The notes beneath the pieces were generated by a model that worked only from the letters and a program-made list of their open reading frames with translations, was not told the origin of the DNA and searched no databases. The translations under genes were made by a program, and so were the position numbers. From Gibbula magus (lineage: Eukaryota > Mollusca > Gastropoda > Trochida > Trochidae): DNA of 64,000 nucleotides. This document shows positions 1 through 10,560 of the stretch, one piece after another. The stretch covers positions 36,542,586 through 36,606,585 of the forward strand of contig OW388296.1 of the NCBI GenBank assembly GCA_936450465.1, read 5' to 3'. Position 1 is the stretch's first letter. The number at the start of each line of letters is the position of its first letter.

Positions 1-900
1 ATGGAAATGTAACTTAGAATTTCGTTTCCGGAACAGAACTCGAAAACTATAAGACATATCTCAACGAAACTTGGTGTGTGGAACAATCATCATGTGTAGA
101 TGTGCCTTTTGGGGTTTTCAACTTCTTAGAGTTATTTTTTTTGACCGTTTCCATGGAAATGTAACTTAGAATTTCGTTTCCGGAACAGAACTCGAAAACT
201 ATAAGACATATCTCAACGAAACTTGGTGTGTGGAACAATCATCATGTGTAGATGTGCCTTTTGGGGTTTTCAACTTTTTAGAGTTATTTTTTTTTACCGT
301 TTCCAGGGAAATGTAACTTAGAATTTCGTTTCCGGAACAGAACTCGAAAACTATAAGACATATCTCAACGAAACTTGGTGTGTGGAACAATCATTATGTG
401 TAGATGTGCCTTTTGGGGTTTTCAACTTCTTAGAGTTATTTTTTTTGACCGTTTCCATGGAAATGTAACTTAGAATTTCGTTTCCGGAACAGAACTCGAA
501 AACTATAAGACATATCTCAACGAAACTTTATGTGTGGAACAATCATCATGTGTAGATGTGCCTTTTGAGGTTTTCAACTTCTTCGAGTTATGTTTTTTTA
601 CCGTTTCCATAGAAATGTTACCTAGAATTTTCTTTCCGGAACAGAACTCGAAAACTATAAGACATATCTCTTGGTGTGTGGAACAATCATCATGTGTAGA
701 TGGGCCTGAAAGGCCCGATGGGCTTATGGCATTGCACGGTGTCCAGCTGTCTGTACACTTTTCGCATTTTGTCTTCTTCTCCAGAACCACTTTGTCTAAG
801 GAGTTGAAATTTTGTGTGTTGTGTTTAGTTGAAAAAAGGTTCATAGTCACTGTTATTCAAAAACTATTCTTCAATAAATTTTCCCAAAGGCGGGGCATAT
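1..900 (+). repeat. composite dispersed element with 152-bp tandem array (truncated at window edge)
   Basis: A unit of 152 bp recurs about four times from base 1 to about 690; each copy carries ACTCGAAAACTATAAGACAT and a TTTGGGGTTTTCAACTTCTT stretch. The array then passes into a single-copy tail with a GGCCTGAAAGGCCCGATGGG hairpin core and ends near AAGGCGGGGCATATGG. The same array plus tail recurs at 50139-50781 in the same orientation, so this is one dispersed element whose left end lies outside the window. Short open frames repeat every 152 bp on the minus strand, but they are a consequence of the period and are not genes. Confidence 0.85.
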
Positions 901-924
901 GGCCGACTCTGTCTGCTTGTTTTG

Positions 925-1180
925 ATTGGTTTTCTGGTTTCCATTGAAACAGTTTTAACTTAGTGCTTGAGGGGGTAGTGACCTTTTCCGGCCTCTTTCT
1001 CAAAATCTATGCAATATTTATTCATGATACTTGTTGTGTGGTTAGACCTAGTGTTGGAGTGGTGCCTTTTGCTACTTATGTTATTCTGATTTTTAAATGT
1101 TTTCTGGTTTCCATTGAAACAGTTTGAACTTAGTGCATAAAGGGATAAGGAACCTTTTCAGACATCTATCTCAAAATCAT
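925..1180 (+). repeat. diverged direct repeat, two copies
   Basis: About 85 bp starting TTTTCTGGTTTCCATTGAAA occurs at 925-1010 and again at 1098-1180. Both copies continue through an AACTTAGTGC block to a TCTCAAAATC block. No coding potential is seen. Confidence 0.7.
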
Positions 1181-1483
1181 AAGTGAAAAAAATAAAGTCA
1201 AGAGGACTGAATTGGAAACTGGATTGAAAGTTGGAGCGGGGGACATCACAGTGCATCACATGCACATATTTCTAGTTACAACTTTTCCTGTTTGTCAATT
1301 TCTTTGGACATTAGGATTGCTTTACTCTTGTCTGAATGATTTTATTATAAAAATCCATTTGAAAATTATGAATTATGTCTACAGATATTGGCCACAATAA
1401 AATATTAACATGGGCTCTCTGATTGATTATTTTTTAAAATACTGTCTCTATCACTCACTTTATCAATAACACTATATTTGCAG

Positions 1484-1622
1484 AACATGTGGATTTCCTC
1501 AAGGATGCCAACTCTACAAGCTGCCCATGGAGGACTACAAAAGACTCACTTTTGCAGACTCAGCATTTTTCACCCCCAGTTCAAAGAAAAAAGAGGAGAG
1601 GAGCTTGATACAAGCTGAATGA
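1484..1622 (+). CDS. candidate 3'-terminal host exon
   Basis: A T-rich tract ending TTTGCAG at 1477-1483 looks like a splice acceptor. The sequence after it is open in one frame for 45 codons and stops at TGA 1620-1622; the first base, A1484, would complete a codon begun in the previous exon. The peptide has normal composition (it includes GFPQGCQLYKLPMEDYKRL and then a Ser-Lys-Lys-Glu rich tail) and does not look like shifted repeat. An AATAAA follows 47 bases after the stop. The protein family is not recognised. The rest of the gene would lie to the left of the window or in unrecognised exons upstream. A chance open frame remains possible. Confidence 0.45.
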
Positions 1623-1668
1623 ATGTTGATGCTGGTCACAATGATATTACCTCAGACCTTGCGTTTAA

Positions 1669-1674
1669 AATAAA
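1669..1674 (+). terminator. poly(A) signal AATAAA
   Basis: A canonical AATAAA lies 47 bases after the stop of the candidate terminal exon, in a plausible 3'UTR position. Confidence 0.4.
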
Positions 1675-1679
1675 CATTA

Positions 1680-2540
1680 TGATGCTGCATCGGATCAACT
1701 TTCATGAAGATCGAAGGGAAATACATGAATGATTTGGCTTGCTTGAATGAAATATTTTCTTGATTTATATTGTTTTTAAATCATAAATTTTTTAGGCATT
1801 TTGACAGTTCTACATTACTTATGTTAAGAAATTGAACTGAAAACGAATTGAATCATTTTCTTCATTTCGATAACACTGTCATAATCAGACTGCCATTTGA
1901 AAAACTTTTTATTATTTGATCCTGTAACCAACACAATATCCGTTCATGAACTGTTTATAAATTTATCATATTTATAGGTATATTATATTTAATCAACAAA
2001 CATTTTGCTTGGATTTATGAACTGTGAACTTTTGTCATGTATGAGACAAGATTTGTGGCTGTGAAATTAAGTTTAAATCTTAAAACATAAATTCAATCTG
2101 CATTTTGAGTTTAAACATAGCCTGTTTCAATATTTATTAACTAGAAATAAAACTATGAGTCTTCATAATCTATAATGTCTATAAACAAGAAATGAAAGAA
2201 ATTGTTAAAAGTTTACACATGTAAAATTTTTGCAACTTTAAAAAAAAACTATTTTGTAGACCGGCATCAATAGTCCCTTTTATAATCCCTTTTTGTGTGA
2301 TTTGAATGTTTACCAGAGTCTGAGACCTAGTTTATTCATAACCATTCGTACAATATTCCTTTTTGGAAGTGAGATGAAGACTGTTTATAGATAATTTGGA
2401 AATAACTTAGTGAACGTTTGCTGATCTTGTGTCAACATTGTTATTGAGTTTTGATTATCGACCATATATTGAATTTTAAGAAGTAGCAATGCAATGACAC
2501 TCCTCCTTGAAATCAGCTCTGACATCGAAGAAAAATTTTG
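1680..2540. other. AT-rich stretch, nothing recognised
   Basis: This stretch has no frame longer than about 60 codons and no tandem or inverted structure that I can see. It could include 5' untranslated sequence of the following LINE near its right end. Confidence 0.4.
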
Positions 2541-2667
2541 CAATTTCTACAGGTATTTCAAACTAATCAAGGCAAAATAAGTCACTGTGAACTCTTTATG
2601 AACTATTTTAATCGTACATGAAGTATAATTTGTGTTAATTTGTGGTAAAACGTGCAAGGTAAAGACC

Positions 2668-3828
2668 ATGGAAAGTTTAGATCTCACGGACTCGAACAAT
2701 TTCGTGCAAGCTGTCATGTCGCCCCAAGCCAATCAAGTCTCTCAAGTAAAGCAAGTGGATCGGAAAAGGAGTCATGCTGACGATTCGGAAGGTGAATTGG
2801 AAACTCCGTTGATATGTGTACAGAAGAAGGTGAGATCGGACAGCCGTACCCTGACGCACACGGCTGAGATACACACCCGGTCGGCAGACAAGGAGGCCGC
2901 CATTACAGCGTCTCGGCCCGCGGGTGAGACAACGCTCAACAACAACGCAGACACACTCATCATCCTATCTACACTCCAGCGGATGGAAGACAACTTCAAC
3001 CAGAAACTGAGAGACCTTGAAGTAAGTCTGACGGTGAAGTTACTCAAAGAGTTTGATGATAAATTGACTGTTGTGAAATCCGATTTTCAAACACATTTGG
3101 AGAAGATTGATCATCGTGTAGACACTGTCGAAATGCAAGTGAATGACTGTTCAGATGAATTAGAAAAAGCTAAGGGTGAACTAAGACAAGAAATCAAGTC
3201 TGCAATTAGTGAGGTGAGATCAACAGACCTCGGGCCTGGGCCCGACAGATCTGGAGGCAGACAACTGAATTTTGTGGTGAGGAATCTTCCAGAAGGTCAG
3301 ACCGAAAATATCATCAACAAGGTCAATGCGTTAATAAGAGAAGGACTCAAAATTAAAAACATCAGTGTGTCGTCTGCTATAAGAAAAACTTCTTACAATA
3401 CCAGGTATCCAGGTTTAGTGATAGCGACATGTGCAAGCGATGCAGATAAAAGAGACATTATGACAGCCAAAAGGAATTTGAAAGAATCACGTATATACAC
3501 AGATGTGTACATTACACATGACCTTACTCCGGAGCAGAGGGCAAACGCCGCTAACATGAGGACAATCGTGTCAGCCATCGACGGAAACCGTTATAAAGTC
3601 AAGGGTCGGCGGATCGTGGAGCAAGATGGCGGCACTAGCAGCAGCAACAGCAGCACGTGGACTCGGGAGCGTGACGAGCATGCGACTGGAGAGCGGGACT
3701 GGAGCCGCGACTCTGGCGAGGATCGCAGCAACAACGCCCATGGCGACTGGAGCGCCCCTAGGCGGGCATGGAGAGACCGACGTCGTTACAACAACGCTGA
3801 GCAGCCACAACATCACCGGCGGAGATAG
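2668..3828 (+). CDS. LINE ORF1 protein (coiled coil, RRM-like and C-terminal domain)
   Basis: This is a nucleic-acid-binding chaperone of the L1 ORF1p type that would package the element RNA. An in-frame ATG exists at 2632, but the ATG at 2668 sits in an ACCATGG context and is the better start. Counting from 2632, residues 100-195 are heptad-like and charged (coiled coil), 208-290 form an RRM-like fold beginning QLNFVVRNLPEG, 290-340 resemble the C-terminal domain (DLTPEQRANAANMRTIV), and the last 60 residues are rich in Arg, Ser, Gly and Asp. The frame ends at TAG 3826-3828. The next codon opens ORF2 in the same frame, so a fused product by readthrough is possible. Confidence 0.85.
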   Translation: MESLDLTDSNNFVQAVMSPQANQVSQVKQVDRKRSHADDSEGELETPLICVQKKVRSDSRTLTHTAEIHTRSADKEAAITASRPAGETTLNNNADTLIILSTLQRMEDNFNQKLRDLEVSLTVKLLKEFDDKLTVVKSDFQTHLEKIDHRVDTVEMQVNDCSDELEKAKGELRQEIKSAISEVRSTDLGPGPDRSGGRQLNFVVRNLPEGQTENIINKVNALIREGLKIKNISVSSAIRKTSYNTRYPGLVIATCASDADKRDIMTAKRNLKESRIYTDVYITHDLTPEQRANAANMRTIVSAIDGNRYKVKGRRIVEQDGGTSSSNSSTWTRERDEHATGERDWSRDSGEDRSNNAHGDWSAPRRAWRDRRRYNNAEQPQHHRRR

Positions 3829-6800
3829 GTGCTTTGCAGTTTTTGGAATGTAAACGGATGGAGTGATAACACAGCATCAACTAACAGTAAAGTCAGACAA
3901 CAGTTTGTTTTAGACAGTAACTGTGATATTATTGGAATTGCTGAAACACACCTTACATATGACTCTGTTTTAACTGTTCCTGGTTTTAAGTGGTTTGGTC
4001 AAAATAGACAATGTATACATAAGAGAGCTAAGAAAGGCTCTGGAGGCGTTGGTGTACTTGTCAACGAGAACTTTTTATCAGATTATAATGTATCAGTTCT
4101 TAACTCTGACAATGAAGGTATTTTATGGTTGAGATGTTCAGGTAAATATGATTGTGATACTTTTCTTGTATGTATTTGCTACCTACCACCTGAAAATTCA
4201 TCACGGAATGTTAATGCTGAGATATATTTTGATAAATTGCTAAGCAATATATATGAATATCAAGAATACGGAATGTTCTACATTTGTGGTGATTTTAATG
4301 CTCGATGTGGTGATTTGAGCGATTTTATTGCTGGGGTAGACAATATCCCAGAACGAACTATCGTTGACAGTCGAGTAAACAGACATGGTGAGTTACTGTG
4401 TGAATTTGCAAGAAATGCCAATATATGTATTTTAAATGGCAGAAACTCCATTAGAAATGACTTTACATATGTTTCAACAAAAGGACTCTCTGTAGTTGAT
4501 TACTGCTTAGTTCCGTATGAAATGCTGGAGTCAATTGCTGAGTTTGAGGTAATCAGAGCAAGTGAATTGTGTGATAACTGTAATGTATTCCAGGATATCA
4601 GTGGAACTAGTGTTATCCCTGACCATTCTATGTTGAAATGGAAGCTGGAGCGTCATTATACCAGTCTAGAGGATACAGGCAACACAGAGAGTCGTACCAC
4701 GGTTCGAGTTAAAGTTGACTCAAGTAGTGTTCCTAGTGATTTTATGTGCAGTGAATACAACATGCAGACTTTGAGTAATATCACGCAGAAGGTAGAAAGT
4801 GAACTTTTAATCCAAGATAGTGTCAATAATGCTTTTAAGTCTTTTAATACAATCATTCAACAGGAAATGTTAAACCGAATACCCTATAAAAGACTGGTTT
4901 TGAAATCTGGTGTGAATAATAAGAAACGACGAGTTGGTAAACCATGGTGGACAGGGGAGCTAACTCTTCTCTGGAACGACATGTGTGAAGCTGAACGTTC
5001 CTGGGTTCGATCCAAGACTAATAGAGCCTCGATGAAAACCAAATTTGTAAATAAGAGAAAACTTTTTGACAAATGTGTACAAAAGGCAAAGAGACTTTAT
5101 GTTAATGAAACCATGAATAACCTGGATAATATCTCTGAAAACAACCAATCAGCTTTCTGGAAGGAAATAGGGAAAGTTGGGGTTGGTTATGAACGAAAAT
5201 CCAACATTCCTGAAGAAGTGTTTGTCGGTGACTCCTACAAAAGTGATGTTGACACGATTCTTTTAACTTGGAAAACGCATTTTGGAAGACTGTTGAACCC
5301 CACTAATACAACACAACAGACAAGAACACGGAATTATCACAACGAGGCTAGCCGCGAGGATCCAGTGCTAGATCAACCTATAACAGTACAGGAAATCGAG
5401 ATTGCCTTATCTAAGATGAAACCTCGGAAAGCAACGGGTGTCGACAATATCCCAGTGGAAGTGCTGAGAAATGGACCGTGCAAGCAGTTCTTACTTCAGA
5501 TGTTTAATGTATGTTTTATTAATGGAGTTATACCAGAGTGTTGGACAAATTCTATTATTCAACCCATAGTGAAGAATTTTAACCTTGACCAACGTGATCC
5601 ATCCAACTATAGAGGAATCGCGTTATCACCTATCAGTTACAAGATTTACTGCTCAGTGCTAAACAGTCGACTGTCTATATGGTGTGAAGATAACAAGCTA
5701 ATTGCTGATGAGCAAAACGGGTTTCGAAAGGGTAGATCGACGACTGACCATATATCTACATTAACCCAGATCATTGAATCAAGGAAAAAGAAGAAACTGT
5801 CAACATTTACAGCGTTTATCGACTTTAGTAAAGCATACGATAATATAAACAGGGATCTTCTGTTCTGTAAACTGGAGCAGTGTGGTGTTAGCTCACGTAT
5901 GCTGTCTGCTGTGAGAGGAATATATAAATCGGTTAACAGCTGTGTAAGAATTAATAATCTCATGACAGATTGGTTCAGTGCCAAATCAGGTCTGAAACAA
6001 GGATGTGTTTTATCCCCACTTTTGTTTAATATGTTTATAAATGACTTAGTACACTGTATTAAGGAAACGGGCCGAGGTATAAATATTGGCGATGAAGTTG
6101 TGAATATCTTGCTGTACGCTGACGACGTTGTGCTCTTGGCTGAAAACGAGGACGATTTACAGTTATTTCTTAACTTGCTAAACAACTGGTGTTATAAAAA
6201 CGATATCCACATCAATGCGTCAAAATCTCAAGCTGTTCATTTTAGACATGCGAAGACTCCCGTTAGCAAGCATGTGTTCACGTGCGGAGAGTGTAGCTTG
6301 TCGACAGTGGGTCAGTACCGTTACCTCGGCTTAACCCTGACGGAGCACCTGGACTACAGTTACACAGCGAAGCAGGTAGCAGCATCAGCCGGGCGTGCAC
6401 TTGGACTGGTTATCTCCAAATGTAAACTTTTAGGCAATGTAGGTTTTAAGACTTTCACAAAACTATATGATACACTAGTATGGCCAATTATGTCATATGG
6501 TATGTCAATTGTTGGAACAGAGGAACATTCGTGTTTTAATGCCGTTCAAAACCGTGCCATGCGTTTTTATCTGGGATTAGGAAAATATGCGCCTAACGAT
6601 GCTTTAATTGGTGACATGGGATGGCAGCCACTCTGTGTAAGACAAGATGTGTGTCTGATGAGATATTGGAAGAGGATGTGGAATATGTCTCCTGACCGAC
6701 TTAATTCTCGTGTGTTCAAATGGGATAAAGAACAGAGTAACGGAAAGCACAGAACTTGGCACTTTAGATTTTACAAACGTATGGAAGCTATCGGGATTGA

Positions 6801-7332
6801 CCATGTAACTCTCTCAAACAACGTTTTAACTGTACAAGATTGTGAATTGTTGTCTTTGAATTCTTTTAAAATCATATGGGAGAGATCACGCTTACGTGTC
6901 AACGCTAAACGAGGGACTGGTCTTAACAAACTGAGAGTTTACCGAACTTTTAAATCCTCTTTTAAAACAGAACTGTATGTTTTATCCTCCATGCCTAAAT
7001 CCCATAGACGCGCTATGGCTTTATTCAGGACTGGCACTGCACCACTGCGGATTGAGACAGGCAGATACGAAGGGCTTGCTGTCGAGAACAGAACATGTTT
7101 TTACTGTACAGATAAAGTGGAGTCAGAACAACATGTTTTATTTGAGTGTCCCTTATATGTCAATATTCAACAGGAACTTTTTAGAAATGCCAGCTACTTT
7201 TTACCAAATTTTTATTCTTTACCTGATGTTGAAAAGTTATCACTCCTTTTTAGCAATGAATATTTGTTTAAGGTTTGTGCCAAAAGCTGCTACAGTATTC
7301 TTTTAGAACGCCAAAAGTATTTATATAAATAA
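3829..7332 (+). CDS. LINE ORF2: endonuclease and reverse transcriptase
   Basis: This enzyme would nick target DNA and prime cDNA synthesis on it. The open frame begins at GTG directly after the ORF1 stop. No ATG precedes the endonuclease domain, so the start is either non-AUG or reached by UAG readthrough. The endonuclease spans about residues 1-270, with FWNVNGW, AETH, GDFNAR (near 155) and PDHSM (near 262). The RT spans about 520-800, with KATGVDNIP, NYRGIALSP, FIDFSKAYD, GLKQGCVLSP and YADD at 763-766. A CX2C...H...C cluster lies near residue 1095. All catalytic motifs are present and the 1167-codon frame is unbroken. Confidence 0.93.
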   Translation: MLCSFWNVNGWSDNTASTNSKVRQQFVLDSNCDIIGIAETHLTYDSVLTVPGFKWFGQNRQCIHKRAKKGSGGVGVLVNENFLSDYNVSVLNSDNEGILWLRCSGKYDCDTFLVCICYLPPENSSRNVNAEIYFDKLLSNIYEYQEYGMFYICGDFNARCGDLSDFIAGVDNIPERTIVDSRVNRHGELLCEFARNANICILNGRNSIRNDFTYVSTKGLSVVDYCLVPYEMLESIAEFEVIRASELCDNCNVFQDISGTSVIPDHSMLKWKLERHYTSLEDTGNTESRTTVRVKVDSSSVPSDFMCSEYNMQTLSNITQKVESELLIQDSVNNAFKSFNTIIQQEMLNRIPYKRLVLKSGVNNKKRRVGKPWWTGELTLLWNDMCEAERSWVRSKTNRASMKTKFVNKRKLFDKCVQKAKRLYVNETMNNLDNISENNQSAFWKEIGKVGVGYERKSNIPEEVFVGDSYKSDVDTILLTWKTHFGRLLNPTNTTQQTRTRNYHNEASREDPVLDQPITVQEIEIALSKMKPRKATGVDNIPVEVLRNGPCKQFLLQMFNVCFINGVIPECWTNSIIQPIVKNFNLDQRDPSNYRGIALSPISYKIYCSVLNSRLSIWCEDNKLIADEQNGFRKGRSTTDHISTLTQIIESRKKKKLSTFTAFIDFSKAYDNINRDLLFCKLEQCGVSSRMLSAVRGIYKSVNSCVRINNLMTDWFSAKSGLKQGCVLSPLLFNMFINDLVHCIKETGRGINIGDEVVNILLYADDVVLLAENEDDLQLFLNLLNNWCYKNDIHINASKSQAVHFRHAKTPVSKHVFTCGECSLSTVGQYRYLGLTLTEHLDYSYTAKQVAASAGRALGLVISKCKLLGNVGFKTFTKLYDTLVWPIMSYGMSIVGTEEHSCFNAVQNRAMRFYLGLGKYAPNDALIGDMGWQPLCVRQDVCLMRYWKRMWNMSPDRLNSRVFKWDKEQSNGKHRTWHFRFYKRMEAIGIDHVTLSNNVLTVQDCELLSLNSFKIIWERSRLRVNAKRGTGLNKLRVYRTFKSSFKTELYVLSSMPKSHRRAMALFRTGTAPLRIETGRYEGLAVENRTCFYCTDKVESEQHVLFECPLYVNIQQELFRNASYFLPNFYSLPDVEKLSLLFSNEYLFKVCAKSCYSILLERQKYLYK

Positions 7333-7551
7333 TGTATTTATATTGTTTTATCCTGTAAAATGTTTAACTTGCCAATTTTTGTTTTTATATCATTATTTGT
7401 CTCTCATAACTCCATAGGAGTGGCATATATACTTTTATGTACACATTTTTTTATGTAAACGTTTTATATGTATATATGGTGAGACGTAAATAAACAATTC
7501 TTCTTCTTCCTATTATCCAATTACCTGTAGAAAAGCATTTTGTAATCTGTA

Positions 7552-8420
7552 TTTTTAGCTTATCAGGCCTGAAAGGTCCGATCATCCAGGACTCATGGCA
7601 TCCATGTGTAAACTTTTCGCTTTTTAGACTTCTTCTCCAGAACCAATGACTTTAGAGAGCTGACATTTTATGTGCAGAATCTTTGGCCACAATGGGGATT
7701 TTAAATTGTAGATTTGGTGACCCTGAGATCAATAAAGGGTCACAGGGGTCACAACATTAATAACCTATTTTCATCTTCCATTATCAAAAGGTCAAGAGAG
7801 CTGAAATGTTGTGCGCAGACTCCTTGGTTAATGGGGATTCTAAATTTTTTATTTGGTGAGTCCGTGACTCCAAAAAGGTCACAACCTCAAAACCTATCTT
7901 CATCTTCTACAGTAGGAAAAGCTCTTGTGGGTGGGATAGCGCAGTGGTTAGCGCGTTCGGGTTTGGATCAAGAGGTCCGGGGTTCGAATCCTGCCAGGGG
8001 CACGGCAACTTTGTCTGCAGAGAGAAATGTTCTACACGCAGTAAGGTTTGGGTGCAATGCTACATTGAATTTCAGTGCAGTACCACACATGGCGTTGTGA
8101 GGTTTCTCCCTGCCATAATACTAGCAGCCGCGGTATAAGTGAAATACTCTTGAAAGCGGAGTTAAACCCAAACTCACCTCACCTCACGAAAAGCTCTAGA
8201 AAGCTGAAATGGTGTGTACAGACTCATTGGCCACAACATTATAAACCTATTTTCATTTTCTTCTTCAGTTCCAAAAGGTCTAGAGAGCTGAAATGCGATG
8301 TGAAGAATCCTTGGCTAATCAGCATTCTAAATTGTAGATTTGGTGACCCCATGACCCCAAATATTGATTACAGGGTCACAACCTACAACAAAACTATTTT
8401 ATCAAGCTTTGAACTGTAAT
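7552..8420 (+). mobile_element. GGCC-hairpin dispersed repeat with about 145-bp internal units, split by a SINE
   Basis: It starts ATTTTTAGCTTATCAGGCCT, the same left boundary seen at 41696, 48683 and 61972. It contains units with TTCCAAAAGGTC, AGAGAGCTGAAA, ATTCTAAATTGTAGATTTGG and ACCCCAAA...GGTCACA. The third unit is interrupted by a SINE at 7926-8187. No protein is encoded. Confidence 0.75.
7926..8187 (+). mobile_element. tRNA-derived SINE with 10-bp target-site duplication
   Basis: The head carries a Pol III A box (TAGCGCAGTGG, 7937-7947) and B box (GGTTCGAATCC, 7981-7991). The body ends in a tail AAGCGGAGTTAAACCC followed by CTCACCTCACCTCAC. The direct repeat GAAAAGCTCT flanks it at 7916-7925 and 8188-8197. 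Mobilisation would need a partner LINE's reverse transcriptase. The tRNA-like head is part of the SINE and is not a functional tRNA gene. Confidence 0.9.
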
Positions 8421-10020
8421 CTTGAGATTTTATGTACTCTTCACTTCAGTCAGTATAGAGACAAACAAATATGTGAGTTCTAACACATGCTTTGGGAAAG
8501 AAAAATTGAGACTTGAAAATTAAGAATTTAGGGTTTAAAAAAACATTGAATGTAATATTTATTTAGTAAAACCATCTTTTTATAACTCTCATATAAGTAA
8601 TTATAAAAAAAAACATTTTTTTATTTAAAGGCTATAATGTAAAAGTAATTGGTAAAAGCATCCCGTTCCCAGTATCTTGTAGTTAGTATGATTCAATTTT
8701 GAGCTGCAGCCCACTTTCATTATTAGGCACACCTAACAACATGACAATACTCATGTTTGATGTTATACAATGTTATTTTTATGTTTCTGTCTCGCTGATT
8801 TTGTAACCTGCTTTTTGACATATATGTACCGGAGCGGCGTTGAAATAAGCCCTTTTTGACTTGTTCGCCATGTAAATGAAATAAAATACGTTTAAACCAT
8901 AATGTAAGAAGTAATACTGTTCTTCAGCTGCTAATTCAATGTTAAGATAATACTGTTGCTATTGATATCTATTTAACCAGATTGTTTTATTTTTTCCAAG
9001 TCAGAATTTAACATTAAATTCAAAAGTGCAATTTAAATGACTATTGAATAATTGTATAGCAATGTTTGAAACAATAATATAATTTATTTAAGGGAAGGTG
9101 ATTTTGTATGTGATTGTAATGGATAAATTCCCAACTAAATAAGTCTTTTCTCTAACAACTTTGTTTTTCTTTATACTTCTTTTGTTTAAAAAAAATACAG
9201 ACTGAAAATGTGTATTTTAATCTGAATATAAATGGGGGAAATGTATTTTAAAAATCTGAATTATTTTTGTTTAAATTAATCAGTCAAACTTTAAAGTTGA
9301 AAGTCAAGTAATGTAATGTAATGTTTCTTAACATAACATTTTTGCCTGCAGGTGTACAAACTGTAACGAATATAACATATTCTTCTTTATTTAAATATGT
9401 TATTTGTTTGTACTTGTCAAGTAATTACTAAATGTCAATGATAATGTAAAATACAGGTATTTCAACTTTTTAATTTTTTGATTGAAAAACATATTAGATT
9501 TGAATCAACTTACTAGTACTTTTCCCAGTATACATCGATTCATCTGTTTTATCAACTTACCTATTCCATGTACATCAATCTCATCTGTTGTAAAAACATT
9601 CAACTGGCTTCCAATCACCTCGCTAATCCTTCTTGCAGTCTCTGTTCATTCCACTCAATTAGCTATTAAACCTTTGACCATCAACTCTATTTATTGTATA
9701 AACAACTCATCTCCAATCTGTTGTAAAAACAATTTATTGTTTCCCCCTTATGTATCACTTGCACAAGTTAATACTTTTGTTAATAAAATGGATTGGATTG
9801 TTCTTTATGCTCCGTTGTCATTTCTATTTACATGTTCATTGTCAAGGTAGAAATCTCGTCATTGAGTGGAGTTCTATTGTTTGTCAATGAGGTTATAGGT
9901 GTTAATGACCACTGCAGATCATACTTAGAATCCAGTACTGCGATTAAGCTGAATTCTGTTTGTGTGAGAAATAATGCGGAAGTACCGCTAATAATAAAGT
10001 TGCAGCAAAAATAAGGATCT
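8420..10020. other. AT-rich intergenic stretch with a LINE-tail-like segment
   Basis: Positions 8740-8905 resemble 14120-14279: both have GGAGCGGC, then ATAAGC, then TTGTTCGCC or TTGTTTGCC, and end in an AATAAA-like motif followed by GTTTAAACCA. They are probably the 3' ends of the same LINE family. The remainder shows no coding potential, only weak AT-rich short frames. Confidence 0.45.
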
Positions 10021-10024
10021 ATGG

Positions 10025-10320
10025 TTGCGGAAATGCAATGGAAATCATCCAGATTTATTATAGTTGCGGAAATGCAATGGAAATCATTTGGATCTATGGT
10101 TGCGGAAATGCATTGGAAATCATCCAGATGTATAGTTGCGGAAATGTAATGGAAATCATCCAAATTTATAGTTGCGGAAATGCAATGGAAATCATCCAGA
10201 TTTATTCTAGTTGCGGAAATTCAATGGAAATCATCCAGATTTATAGTTGCGGAAATGCAATGGAAATCATCCAGATTTATTCTAGTTGCGGAAATGCAGT
10301 GGAAATGTTATGTTTTTATT
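10025..10320 (+). repeat. minisatellite, about 33-36 bp unit
   Basis: Roughly nine copies of a unit centred on GTTGCGGAAATGCAATGGAA followed by ATCATCCAGATTTATA. Both strands are open across the array because most units are multiples of three; a MEIIQIYSCGNA-type repeat can be read but nothing supports translation. Confidence 0.9.
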
Positions 10321-10560
10321 AATGCTGAAATGCTGCGGAAATCATGAGGATTATAATGAATGAATTTCTGTTTGCGGAAATCTGACAGAAAGTGGGTAAC
10401 TGAAACCTGGCGGAAATCTACCGGAGAATGGTTCATTATTAATTTCCGCACTTGCGGAAATGAACAAGAAATTTGCGGAAACGTGACAGAAACTATATGT
10501 AAAGTAAAATTTCCGTCACATTTCCGCAATATTTCTACCTTGCGGAAATGAAGTTATTTT
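10320..10560. repeat. irregular TGCGGAAAT / ATTTCCGCA motif cluster
   Basis: The core word of the preceding minisatellite continues here at irregular spacing and in both orientations (for example ATTTCCGCACTTGCGGAAAT near 10442), giving several short palindromes. It looks like a degenerate fringe of the array or terminal sequence of an element. Confidence 0.6.

Larger units (their letters stand above)
2540..7509 (+). mobile_element. two-ORF non-LTR retrotransposon (LINE), apparently full-length coding
   Basis: The element has an L1-type ORF1 protein gene, an ORF2 with apurinic-type endonuclease and reverse transcriptase, a 3'UTR with AATAAA at 7489-7494, and a (TTC)n tail ending near 7509 in place of poly(A). 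Both ORFs are free of internal stops or frameshifts, which suggests a young copy. The 5' boundary is uncertain and I could not identify a target-site duplication. The lack of RNase H and the C-terminal Cys-His cluster are compatible with several clades, so no clade is assigned. Confidence 0.9.

Noticed and set aside
1212..1400. 62-codon frame upstream of the terminal exon, considered as a preceding exon
   Set aside because: No donor site in a suitable place and the second half is hydrophobic AT-rich translation; not supported.
7930..8000. Possible tRNA gene
   Set aside because: The A and B boxes belong to a SINE head with a long body, a repeat tail and target duplications; the same holds for the copy near 14.95 kb.
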